Shown here piece after piece: positions 25,523-32,887 of a DNA stretch of 54,834 nucleotides. Made by a program: the position numbers and the translations under genes. The notes under the pieces were generated by a model that was not told where the DNA came from, did not search any database, and saw only the letters and a list, made by a program, of their open reading frames with translations. The stretch comes from Candidatus Stahliibacteriota bacterium (GTDB lineage: Bacteria > Hydrothermota > Tepidihabitantia > B3-TA06). Positions within the stretch are counted from its first letter, which is position 1. Every line of letters begins with the position of its first letter. The stretch spans positions 1 through 54,834 of the forward strand of contig SOJW01000053.1 of NCBI GenBank assembly GCA_004375895.1. Direction: 5' to 3'.

Positions 25523-26446
25523 ATGAATCCAAGACTCATTCCGGTAATCCTTGGCCCTACAGGTGTTGGCAAGAGTGGGGTGGCGTTCGAGCTTGCACGC
25601 CGCTACGGATGGGAGATCGTTTCCGTTGACTCCCGGCAATGTTATCAGCTTATGGAGATAGGCACGGCCAAGCCAACGCCGGCGATGCGCGAGCAGGTTC
25701 CCCATCACCTTCTGGACCTCTGCCCGCCTGACCACAAGCTCTCCGCAGGAGAGTTCGCCCGCCACGCCTGGGAACTGTTCTTGAACCTTGAGAAACCTCT
25801 GGCTGTAGGGGGATCAGGATTCTATCTGCGTGCCGTCTTCGAGCCGCTGCACGCCAACCTGCCGCACAACCCTGTAATCCGCGAGGAGCTTGAGACCCTG
25901 CCTACCACTACACTTGCAAGAAAACTTAAAGCCGAAGACCCGGTAACCGCCGAGCGTCTGCATCCCAACGACCGGCAGCGGCTGCTGCGTGCACTTGAGG
26001 TCTGCCTTGCCGCCCGAAGACCTTACTCCGAACTGATAGCAGAAACCCCGCCCGACCCGCCGGTAAGACCCTTCTACGTGGGTCTTAGGCTGGATAGAGC
26101 AGAGCTTACCCGCAGGCAACAAGAGCGTCTTGAGCAGATGATGGCGCAGGGGTTCGTGGAGGAGGTAAGACGCCTGCGGGATATGGGTTTCCCCAAGGAC
26201 CTGTATCCCTTCAACGCCTACGGCTACCGTGAGCTATACGACTACATCGAGGGCAACTGCTCCTTGATCGAGGCAAAGCAATTGATCCTCAAAAAGATAC
26301 GTGGCTTTATCAAAAGGCAGGAGACGTTCTTCAAGACCCTTGGCGAAATCCACTGGGTAGATGCCCATGATCGGCAGAAAGCCATTCAAGACGTTCAAGG
26401 GATTTTAGAAAAGAACTTCCCACACTACTTCGCCCCCTCTCCATAA
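25523..26446 (+). CDS. miaA: tRNA dimethylallyltransferase
   Basis: A 307-residue MiaA: prenylates A37 of tRNAs reading UNN codons. P-loop GPTGVGKS at 11-18, then EIVSVDSRQCYQLMEIGTAKP, HHLLDLCPPDHKLSAGEF, and GGSGFYLRAVFEPL. The C-terminal PFNAYGYRELYDYIEGN and IKKRQETFF-like end are typical. It starts directly after the mutL stop (TAG ATG) and has no promoter of its own, so it depends on mutL transcription. Length is normal. Confidence 0.96.
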   Translation: MNPRLIPVILGPTGVGKSGVAFELARRYGWEIVSVDSRQCYQLMEIGTAKPTPAMREQVPHHLLDLCPPDHKLSAGEFARHAWELFLNLEKPLAVGGSGFYLRAVFEPLHANLPHNPVIREELETLPTTTLARKLKAEDPVTAERLHPNDRQRLLRALEVCLAARRPYSELIAETPPDPPVRPFYVGLRLDRAELTRRQQERLEQMMAQGFVEEVRRLRDMGFPKDLYPFNAYGYRELYDYIEGNCSLIEAKQLILKKIRGFIKRQETFFKTLGEIHWVDAHDRQKAIQDVQGILEKNFPHYFAPSP

Positions 26447-26490
26447 CACGCAACCCAATCTTCCCTACCTAAGGTACGCTTACCCCTAGA

Positions 26491-27357
26491 TCATTCCACC
26501 TCGTATTCAACCAGCGAGAACTCAATCGATCCGAATGATAGAGGAACCATCTGTTTGATAATGCCCACGTCCGGAGCAACCCAGAGGGTACGGTTTTGCT
26601 CACCGTTATCCAAGTCTCGCAACTCTATACGCATACAGTTGAAGAAGATCCCTCCGTCTGTGCCCACAGTGTCCTTCTCCTCTACAGTACCTGTTGCGAT
26701 ATCCTCGTCAGCATCCCAGGTTTTGGTGACCCAGAGAGGCATGAGGAGCGGAAGGTAGTCTAGATACTTTAAATTGAAGAGAACCTCGTGAGAGAAAACG
26801 GAATCACCTACCACGGTGTAATAAGAGAAGGTGTCATCCGCAATGTTCCCCGCTGAAGTCTCGAAGTCGCGCTTTATATGCCATTCTATCCTGCCGTCGC
26901 CTAAGTCATTGGAATGGGTAACGGTTATCTCAAGCTTTATGGTGTCTGTGAACAATCTGGATTCGTAAAACCACCGGTTGCCTACAGCCATCGGGAAGTA
27001 GTTCTGGACCTCGATTGCGAGGGTGTCCGGGACCTCATGCAGGGTGTCGCCGTCGGATACGGTACAGATGATTTCAAAGATGCCGCTGTGGTCAGGTGCA
27101 ATCTAGAGGATGTCGTTGGCGTCCACGGGTCCCTCGAAGGTCCCACCGTCGGCTTGGAACTTATAGGCCAACAGGTCTCCGTCAGGATCGGTGGCTTCGC
27201 AGATGATCTTGACCGTATCGCCTGCCGTAACCAGGTTATCCGAGGCCGGGTCGGTCACAAATCTATCGATAACCGGCGGCTCGTTGCGTGCGCAGCCTGC
27301 GAGGTAGACTATGAACACAACGGTGGCTACGACTAAGTTTACGCAGGATTTCTTCAT
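26491..27357 (-). pseudogene. Lipoprotein gene interrupted by one amber codon
   Basis: From ATG 27357 (AAGGAGAGG upstream) a lipoprotein signal (VFIVYLAGC) leads into an Ig-like domain (DPASDNLVTAGDTVKIICEATDPDGD). At 27103-27105 the frame meets TAG after ANDIL, yet it continues without a break as IAPDHSGIFEIICTVSDGD, then DTLAIEVQNYFPMAVGNRWFYESR and a beta-rich C-terminal domain to 26491. Total 288 codons in one frame. The Ig-like strand order suggests the lost codon was Trp (TGG to TAG), but this is inference. It could be a recent nonsense mutation, a sequence error, or readthrough. Promoter at 27406-27434. Confidence 0.78.
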
Positions 27358-27405
27358 AACCTCTCCTTGGTTTGGTTACCTACACTCACTCAGCTCTCTT
27401 GCGTA

Positions 27406-27434
27406 AATATACACCCCCTTGAGATAGTTGTCAA
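27406..27434 (-). promoter_or_regulatory. Promoter for the amber-interrupted lipoprotein
   Basis: Minus strand TTGACA (27434-27429), 17 nt, TATATT (27411-27406). Confidence 0.72.
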
Positions 27435-27471
27435 CCCCTGGGTTAAAAAAGACTTTCTATAAGTCCACCTA

Positions 27472-27500
27472 TTGACTTGTTGCACAATCATGAATATCCT
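27472..27500 (+). promoter_or_regulatory. Leaderless promoter for comEC
   Basis: TTGACT at 27472-27477, 17 nt, TATCCT at 27495-27500, five bases, ATG 27506. Confidence 0.65.
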
Positions 27501-27505
27501 TTTCT

Positions 27506-29542
27506 ATGACACTCCTCACCGGCAAGCGATTTCTGGCCCTTAGATGCGCGATCCTGATCGGCGTAGGGCTAGTCCTGGGGCTTTTGCTTCCCTGGCCCTG
27601 GTGGATCGGTGTAATCCTGGCCGGTTTGAGTGTAACGGCGGTGATCTTCTTATCTGAGAAGTTCCTCTACCTTACCCTGCTCTTCCTTGCGGTTTCCTAT
27701 GGACGCCTCTCCCTTCCCTCCCCTGTTCCCAAGGAGATATACGGCCTACCTGTGGAGATCGAAGCTAGAGTTGTGGGCAAAACCGGAGACTACTCAATCC
27801 TCAAGATAGATTCGCCCGAAGCTTTCCAGGGGCGCAGGGTGCTTGTCTACCTTACAAAGGATGAGGAATCTGGAACAAAATTGAAGATCAAAGGCAAGCT
27901 GCTCCCACTTGCCTTTCCCCGAAATCCCGGGATCCCTGATCGCAACCAGAGGCTCAAACGAGAAGGGGTCATAGGTAGGTTTTCCGCTGGAGAGATTGTA
28001 AAAACCGCACCGCCTGAGGGTCTGAGGGCCTGGCTTAACAAAACAAGAGAAGCGTTTATCCAACGCAACCGTGAACTTTTCGGCCAAGAAGCTGCAATCT
28101 ATACGGCTATCCTTTTGGGCGAGCGCAGTAAAGTTCCAGAAGACCTCTACCTTGACATGCGCCGCACCGGAACCCTGCACCTTCTGGCAGTGTCCGGTCT
28201 GCACGTAGGGGTTTTGGTGGCGTTTCTATTTTTGCTATTGCGATTCTTCCACGTCCCGCGGTGGATGATTCCTCCAGTGCTTGCCATTCTGCTTTGTTTC
28301 TACATCGCCCTTGTGGGACCTCGCGCATCCATCATCCGGGCGTCGGTGATGAGCCTGGCAGTGGCCGCAGGGTTTGCCTTCGAACGCAAGATCTTGCCTC
28401 TAAACAGCCTGGCAATCGCGGCTCTGATTTTGCTTCTGGTTCGACCGACCGACATCCTCTCCGTTGGCTTCCAGCTTTCATTTGCCGCGGCGTTCGGGAT
28501 CATCCTGGCCGCCTCGTTCACCAGGGAAGCGCTTTCCCATGAAAAGCTCAGACGCAGGATCCCCTCCTGGCTTGTAAAATGGATCATCCTGCCGCTTGCG
28601 CTCTCGGTATTTGCCACACTTTTCACCATGCCGTTCCTTGCAGCGCACTTTCATCGCATAACGTTTGGGCCGATCCTTGCCAACCTGCCGGTCATTCCAC
28701 TGGTGTCATTAGTCTTGCCACTCGGGTTAGTCGCTCTCGCTTTAAGTTTAATCTGGTTTCCCCTGGGACAGATACTTGGATTTGCGGTCTTCGGGCTCTT
28801 GTGGATAGTTGAGAAACTGCTTCAACTTCTTCCTGGAAGTTTAATATCCTCTGGAACTTGGCCTATTGGATTGGTGGTCGCGATATTCCTTACTGCTCTT
28901 ATCTTTCATACCGAAAAAATCAGACCTAAAAGGTTCGTCTACGCCCTCGTGATGCTTCTCCTGGGCGCAAACCTGGCGATCTGGCCCTGGGCGTTGAGGT
29001 CAAGAAGACCCCGGCTTACACTTCTGGACACCTATCATGGCAACGTGGCAGCGCTACAAGCCGATGGTCGCACAATCCTTCTTAACCCAGGTTCAAGGGC
29101 CGAACCGAGTGTTGCTGATTTCCTGGAGTCCCGAGGGATTCGACGGATCGACTGGATACTCTGCCTTTCAGATAAGGCAGGCGACCTGAGCGGTCTTGAT
29201 TCGTTAAAGACTCGTTTTCGCATCGAAGAGATAGGGTCTGTTTTGAAGGATGAAGGCACAACGCTTCTCCCACACGCTGGTAGGTTAATTCTATCTTCTT
29301 GCACCATCTCCTATGACCTGGCCATGCGCGAAAAACCGTTTTACGTAATCCAGACGGACAGGAGACGCGTGGTTTTTACCTCAGAATCGCACCGGATGGA
29401 TGAGGAAGCGGACGTGAACGTCCTGCTCAATCGATATATAAAGCCAAAGGAGACAGAAGGGCGGTTGATTTCCAAGACCCGGCTAAAGCAGGGTGAAAGC
29501 GAGGTCATCCGCGAGCAGGGCGGGATGGTGATCGGGTTATGA
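27506..29542 (+). CDS. comEC: ComEC/Rec2-family DNA-uptake channel with degenerate hydrolase domain
   Basis: A 678-residue polytopic protein, the presumed inner-membrane channel for single-stranded DNA in natural transformation. N-terminal helices and a DUF4131-like OB region (about 1-170) precede the competence core: YTAILLGERSKVPEDLYLDMRRTGTLHLLAVSGLHVG in pieces near 195-235, then about nine helices to 490. The C-terminal region (500-678) aligns in layout with the usual metallo-beta-lactamase domain (LTLLDTYHGN for LDVGQGD, ILCLSDKAGDLSGL for LTHPHADHIGGL), but the metal-binding His/Asp residues are gone. The domain is probably catalytically dead. No other com genes are in the window. Confidence 0.9.
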   Translation: MTLLTGKRFLALRCAILIGVGLVLGLLLPWPWWIGVILAGLSVTAVIFLSEKFLYLTLLFLAVSYGRLSLPSPVPKEIYGLPVEIEARVVGKTGDYSILKIDSPEAFQGRRVLVYLTKDEESGTKLKIKGKLLPLAFPRNPGIPDRNQRLKREGVIGRFSAGEIVKTAPPEGLRAWLNKTREAFIQRNRELFGQEAAIYTAILLGERSKVPEDLYLDMRRTGTLHLLAVSGLHVGVLVAFLFLLLRFFHVPRWMIPPVLAILLCFYIALVGPRASIIRASVMSLAVAAGFAFERKILPLNSLAIAALILLLVRPTDILSVGFQLSFAAAFGIILAASFTREALSHEKLRRRIPSWLVKWIILPLALSVFATLFTMPFLAAHFHRITFGPILANLPVIPLVSLVLPLGLVALALSLIWFPLGQILGFAVFGLLWIVEKLLQLLPGSLISSGTWPIGLVVAIFLTALIFHTEKIRPKRFVYALVMLLLGANLAIWPWALRSRRPRLTLLDTYHGNVAALQADGRTILLNPGSRAEPSVADFLESRGIRRIDWILCLSDKAGDLSGLDSLKTRFRIEEIGSVLKDEGTTLLPHAGRLILSSCTISYDLAMREKPFYVIQTDRRRVVFTSESHRMDEEADVNVLLNRYIKPKETEGRLISKTRLKQGESEVIREQGGMVIGL

Positions 29543-29706
29543 ACCGCAGATTAAAACTCGTTGCACTCGTTTTCCTCCGGTGGAACCCAATCAGGGTTCC
29601 CCTTCGGAACGCAGATTTCACAGACATGGAGTGCAATCACACGGTCATTGCTGCAACAACATGGTTGTTGCACTCCAAACAATCCACAGATTGCGCAGAA
29701 CAGGCC
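29543..29706. repeat. CGCAGATT-type repeats around a TGGAGTGCAA hairpin
   Basis: Direct relatives of CCGCAGATT..CACAGATT flank an inverted repeat at 29627-29677 (TGGAGTGCAA..TTGCACTCCA) with an inner hairpin GCAACAA-CATGG-TTGTTGC. A second copy with a changed but still pairing inner stem is at 31582-31632. Non-coding. Confidence 0.7.
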
Positions 29707-29734
29707 TTGACTCCTGCGGTAACTTGCCTATAAT
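29707..29734 (+). promoter_or_regulatory. Promoter for the tmRNA gene
   Basis: TTGACT at 29707-29712, 16 nt, TATAAT at 29729-29734. This predicts a precursor with about 140 nt before the mature 5' end. Confidence 0.65.
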
Positions 29735-29816
29735 AAGATGTTGTTCTATGGAAAGCCAGGCGTGTCCTTCCGGACACCCGATCGAAGCTCCCTGACCCCC
29801 TCTGTGGTCCCTGCGG

Positions 29817-29850
29817 CGTTGCGCTTGTACTCCCGTTGAGTGAAGCAACG
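29817..29850 (+). promoter_or_regulatory. Leader hairpin shared with the tRNA-Arg transcript
   Basis: Stem CGTTGC/GCAACG encloses a loop whose core CTCCCGTTGAGTGAAGCA (29830-29847) recurs at 32694-32711 in the leader of tRNA-Arg, where the stem is a different sequence that also pairs. Confidence 0.45.
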
Positions 29851-29879
29851 GCGTGTGGCGTCCTATTGGGGTGCTTAAC

Positions 29880-30231
29880 GGGGGCGAACGGCTTCGACGG
29901 GGTGTAGATGCGGAAGAGGGCATGGCAAGGGTCCCTCGTGACCTTGTAAATCCTGCGAGGGGAAAAACAACTGCTGATAACAGCTACGCACTGGTCGCTT
30001 AATTAGCGACCGCGTCGGTTCTAGGTTTGACCCGTTCGGTCTAGTTCCGGCGGATAATCAGGACGGGCGAAGCCTTCGGAGTGTCATCGGCCCCAGGTGG
30101 ATTTCTTAGATGACTGGTTCCCTAGTGGCCGGTCACGGGGCAGCGAAGGAACGAGACTTTAAACTGTGACTAACCATGTAGTCCTCGACCGTTGACCATC
30201 TCGGACGCGGGTTCGATTCCCGCCGCCTCCA
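29880..30231 (+). ncRNA. ssrA: tmRNA
   Basis: Rescues stalled ribosomes and tags the nascent protein. The ends pair as in all tmRNAs: GGGGGCG (29880-29886) with CGCCTCC (30224-30230), discriminator A 30231, and a T-arm GGGTTCGATTCCC next to it. The 5' domain reads GAACGGCTTCGACGGGG. The tag frame is 29961-30002 and encodes GKTTADNSYALVA, then TAA; the hydrophobic end ALVA replaces the common ALAA. CCA is not encoded. A terminator follows. Confidence 0.95.
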
Positions 30232-30254
30232 TTCCCTAACTAACCTCCTTTTTG

Positions 30255-30284
30255 AAAAAAGCGCCCGCAAGGGCGCTTTCCTTT
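30255..30284 (+). terminator. Terminator after tmRNA
   Basis: GCGCCC, loop GCAA, GGGCGC, then TTTCCTTT, 30 nt after the tmRNA end. Confidence 0.85.
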
Positions 30285-30306
30285 AAACTTAGGTTTGAGT
30301 GCAAAT

Positions 30307-30473
30307 AAATGGGACAAAAGGTGGTCAAAAGATAGACAAAAGTTGGTCAAAAGATAGACAAAAGATGGTCAAAAGGTGGACAATACATTGGGGTCCCCGG
30401 GCGTACGCGTAGCGGACGTTTGGGGTAAAAAAGTTGGTCAAAAGGTGGTCATAAGGTAGCCAAAAGATGGACA
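30307..30473. repeat. 11-bp tandem repeats in two blocks
   Basis: Six exact-length units of AAAGNTNGNCA (for example AAAGGTGGTCA, AAAGATAGACA) at 30317-30382, with a partial unit before, and four more at 30430-30473. A GGGGTCCCC hairpin (30390-30426) separates the blocks. GTCA and GACA alternate. Non-coding. Confidence 0.85.
30390..30426 (+). repeat. GGGGTCCCC hairpin element
   Basis: GGGGTCCCC, inner arms GGGCGT/ACGTTT (partly pairing), then GGGGT. One of five copies in the window. Confidence 0.55.
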
Positions 30474-30480
30474 TTGTTTC

Positions 30481-30543
30481 GGGGTCCCCGCACATGAAAT
30501 GACGATGCTCGTGGAGTAAAGCTACGAAGTAGATTTGTGGGGT
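30481..30543 (+). repeat. GGGGTCCCC hairpin element, long variant
   Basis: GGGGTCCCC followed by GCAC and, after a 40-nt insert, GTGGGGTGAAA. The longest loop of the family. Confidence 0.5.
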
Positions 30544-30552
30544 GAAAAAAGT

Positions 30553-30680
30553 TCGTAGGGGTCGACCTTGACGCTAGGGCATCCGCTGCGCACCTGACAG
30601 GGGCACAAGCGTCAGGTCGGCCCGCTTTCTTTTCGGGCTGGTCTAATACCCGACTGGGGCACGATGAGACCAGCCCCTAC
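30553..30680. repeat. GACGC/GGTCGGCC dispersed inverted repeat
   Basis: Contains GTAGGGGTCGACCTTGACGC, CGCTGCGCACCTGACAGGGG, CACAAGCGTCAGGTCGGCC and a GGGCTGGTCT..AGACCAGCCCCTAC inverted arm. The CTGACAGGGGCACAAGCGTC core recurs at 31717-31785 and 41210-41275. Non-coding. Confidence 0.65.
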
Positions 30681-30814
30681 ATCTACATCATATCTTGACA
30701 ATACCTCCCTCTCCCCTATTTTACGACCAAACAAGCACGTAGCGCGAGTCTTTAGACTCGCTTTGCCGCAAGCCAGCCTGATACTTCGAAAGGGCGCTTT
30801 CCTTTTTCTCTGGT

Positions 30815-30843
30815 TTGACACTAATAACAATTCCCCCTATAAT
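30815..30843 (+). promoter_or_regulatory. Promoter for the HEPN-like gene
   Basis: TTGACA at 30815-30820, 17 nt, TATAAT at 30838-30843 (consensus in both boxes). It rules out starts upstream of GTG 30862. Confidence 0.8.
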
Positions 30844-30861
30844 CCTTTTTCGGAGGTATAT

Positions 30862-31479
30862 GTGCAACAAGAACCTTTCTACGGGGCGCAAGTAGATTTT
30901 GAAGAAGCTAAAACTCTTGCTGATCTAGCGGCAATATTTCAGGATTTAGACTTTGTTACCGAAACTTTGAAACGCCTAATTGATCTGTTGGAAACCAAAG
31001 ATAAAGATTGGGTTCTTATACAAAGTCTTTGGAGCGCAGCATTGATTAGCTATATCAGGTGTTTTGCTACCGGCAAACGTTATGGATTAGACCCTGATAC
31101 TATTTACTCCCCCAATGAAAGTGCTATTGAATTCCATAATTACCACAAGGACTTAAGGGACAAACACATCGCACATTCCGTCAACCCATTTGAGCAAGTC
31201 AGGGTTGATATCCAGCTTTCCCCTACGAATAGCGCGGAACGCAAAGTTGTAGGCATAATCACAAGCTCTATGAAACACATCGTTGTTCCTAAAAAAAGCG
31301 TAGAGGATTTCTTAAGGCTAGTCACTTGGGCTAAACGTGTAGTTGGTGAAAAATGCAAAGAATACGAGAATAAAGTTCTAAAAATCGCAAAGGGGATGCC
31401 CCTAGATGATTTATATGCCAAAGCTAGAAGTCGAATGATAGCCCCTAGCTCAAAAGACGTAAGAAAAACAAGATCGTAG
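30862..31479 (+). CDS. Hypothetical protein with HEPN-like RxxxxxH motif
   Basis: A 205-residue, predicted all-helical protein from GTG 30862 (GGAGGT upstream, consensus promoter before it). No signal or membrane segment. The centre reads HKDLRDKHIAHSVN (about 96-109), an R-x5-H arrangement as in HEPN nucleases; the long helices before it (AIFQDLDFVTETLKRLIDLL, SALISYIRCFATG region) also fit that fold. The DNA is visibly more AT-rich than the neighbours and is enclosed by dispersed repeats, suggesting acquisition. No nucleotidyltransferase or antitoxin partner is adjacent. HEPN membership is a motif-level guess. Confidence 0.6.
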   Translation: MQQEPFYGAQVDFEEAKTLADLAAIFQDLDFVTETLKRLIDLLETKDKDWVLIQSLWSAALISYIRCFATGKRYGLDPDTIYSPNESAIEFHNYHKDLRDKHIAHSVNPFEQVRVDIQLSPTNSAERKVVGIITSSMKHIVVPKKSVEDFLRLVTWAKRVVGEKCKEYENKVLKIAKGMPLDDLYAKARSRMIAPSSKDVRKTRS

Positions 31480-31789
31480 GGGCCGACCTTAAGGTCGGCC
31501 CGTTCTTGTTTCGGGCCGGTCTAATGCCCGCCCCCTACGAGGCTTGCAAGGCATGCCTTGCCCCTACCAACTAGATAACTATGGAGTGCAATGACCGTGT
31601 CATTGCCGCAACAATACGATTGTTGCACTCCAAACCTAATCCGTGAATCTGTGCAATCTGCGGTTTATTCCCCCGGTGCCCCGCCTGTATCGCCGTCGGG
31701 TATCAGATGAAGTTCATAGGGCCGACGTTTCCGCCAGGGCGCTCGCTGCGCACCCGACAGGGGCACAAGCGTCAGGTCGGCCAGCCTGC
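31478..31789. repeat. Repeat-rich intergenic block
   Basis: Holds GTAGGGGCCGACCTT/AAGGTCGGCCC with a closing CCCCCTACGA (31478-31542), GCAAGGCATGCCTTGCCCCTAC (about 31548-31567), the second TGGAGTGCAA hairpin (31582-31632), a CTGCGGTT piece of the CGCAGATT family (about 31650-31668), and the GACGC-type repeat (31717-31785). No coding frame is credible. Confidence 0.65.
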
Positions 31790-31817
31790 TTGACACTCCC
31801 TAAAGTCGAATTAGAGT
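31790..31817 (+). promoter_or_regulatory. Leaderless promoter for the 31823 methyltransferase
   Basis: TTGACA at 31790-31795, 16 nt, TAGAGT at 31812-31817, five bases, ATG 31823. Confidence 0.7.
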
Positions 31818-31822
31818 AGTAG

Positions 31823-32491
31823 ATGCCAAACCGAATCAGCCGCGTTACGCGATCAAAGGAATCGGCCCGCGCCAGCTACAACCGCATGAGCCGGTTCTAC
31901 GATCTTTTGGCCGGAGGAAGTGAGCGCAAGTTTATAGAGATCGGCTTGAAAAAGCTTGCGGTCAGAGAAGGCGAGAAGGTCATTGAGATCGGGTTCGGGA
32001 CAGGACATGCGCTTGTGAGCTTGGCTCAGGCGGTTGGTGAAAAGGGCAAGGTCTACGGTATAGACATCTCCGATGAGATGGTCAGGCTCAGCCATGAAAG
32101 ACTAAGGAAGTCCGGGCTTGCGGAAAGGGTGCATCTTAAACGCGGCGATGCCGCAAAGCTTCCCCTTGATTCAGAATCTTTCGACGCGGTATTCATGGCC
32201 TTCACCCTTGAGCTTTTTGATACACCGGAGATTCCGATCGTATTATCAGAGTGCCGCCGAGTCCTGAAAAAGGATGGACGCATCTGCGTGGTGGCGATCT
32301 CAAAAAAGGGCAAGGATAATCTAATGATGAGGCTTTACGAGTGGGCGCACAAAAGGTTTTCCGTATACGTTGACTGCCGCCCGATCTTTGCCCGGCAAAC
32401 CATTGAGGACGCTGGCTTTCAAATCCTTGATTGCGAGATAATGACTATGTGGGATCTGCCGGTTGAGATTCTCCTCGGAGCTAACCAATAA
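31823..32491 (+). CDS. Class I SAM-dependent methyltransferase, UbiE/MenG-like
   Basis: A 222-residue cytosolic methyltransferase. N-terminal YNRMSRFYDLLAGGSERKF is the helix seen in UbiE-like enzymes; motif I VIEIGFGTGHALVSLA, post-I YGIDISDEMVRLSHERL, motif II DAVFMAFTLELFD, motif III ECRRVLKKDGRICVVAIS. Members methylate quinones or small molecules. The overall look is of a generic UbiE-family protein; without quinone genes nearby no substrate is claimed. Single gene on a leaderless promoter. Confidence 0.85.
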   Translation: MPNRISRVTRSKESARASYNRMSRFYDLLAGGSERKFIEIGLKKLAVREGEKVIEIGFGTGHALVSLAQAVGEKGKVYGIDISDEMVRLSHERLRKSGLAERVHLKRGDAAKLPLDSESFDAVFMAFTLELFDTPEIPIVLSECRRVLKKDGRICVVAISKKGKDNLMMRLYEWAHKRFSVYVDCRPIFARQTIEDAGFQILDCEIMTMWDLPVEILLGANQ

Positions 32492-32502
32492 AGGGGATGT
32501 TG

Positions 32503-32592
32503 CGGTGGTGTTACGGCGGTGTTACGGGTAGATAGGTAGCCTGCGATCTTTTTACCCCTCCGGGGCAAAAGGGGCACTAAAGGGTTCCCGCA
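32503..32592. repeat. Short GTGTTACGG repeats followed by a GCGATCTTTTT hairpin
   Basis: Two GTGTTACGG units (32510-32527), then GCGATCTTTTTACCCC..GGGGCAAAAGGGGCA with a TAAA end. Relatives of the second part lie at 43136-43222, 41160-41205 (reversed), and partly at 41036 and 49380. Confidence 0.55.
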
Positions 32593-32627
32593 AAGACGCA
32601 AAGCGGATTTGTTGGGTGAAAGAGATG

Positions 32628-32655
32628 TTGACAAATCACATAGTCCGATTAGAAT
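32628..32655 (+). promoter_or_regulatory. Promoter for tRNA-Arg and the TPR gene
   Basis: TTGACA at 32628-32633, 16 nt, TAGAAT at 32650-32655. It predicts a leader of about 134 nt before the tRNA, as with tmRNA. Confidence 0.65.
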
Positions 32656-32675
32656 TCAATAACCTCCGGGGTACT

Positions 32676-32719
32676 CATGTGGAGGCGCCCGCGCTCCCGT
32701 CGAGTGAAGCATCCACGTG
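32676..32719 (+). promoter_or_regulatory. Leader hairpin shared with the tmRNA transcript
   Basis: Stem CATGTGGA/TCCACGTG (one G-T pair) around the core CTCCCGTCGAGTGAAGCA (32694-32711). See 29817-29850. Confidence 0.45.
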
Positions 32720-32752
32720 GGGTGTTAAGTATCGGCGTGGGTGCGATTCCCT

Positions 32753-32789
32753 GGGGTCCCCAAACGGCTGTGCGGCAGACGTTTGGGGT
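32753..32789 (+). repeat. GGGGTCCCC hairpin element
   Basis: GGGGTCCCC, arm AAACG, loop, arm CGTTT, GGGGTGAAAA. Located 7 nt before the tRNA. Confidence 0.6.
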
Positions 32790-32795
32790 GAAAAG

Positions 32796-32869
<74 letters not shown>

Positions 32870-32887
32870 GTTAAGAAAAGGAGTTTC

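Noticed and set aside
30317-30473. Tandem repeats resembling a CRISPR array
   Set aside because: Units are 11 bp with no spacers of constant length and no cas genes nearby.
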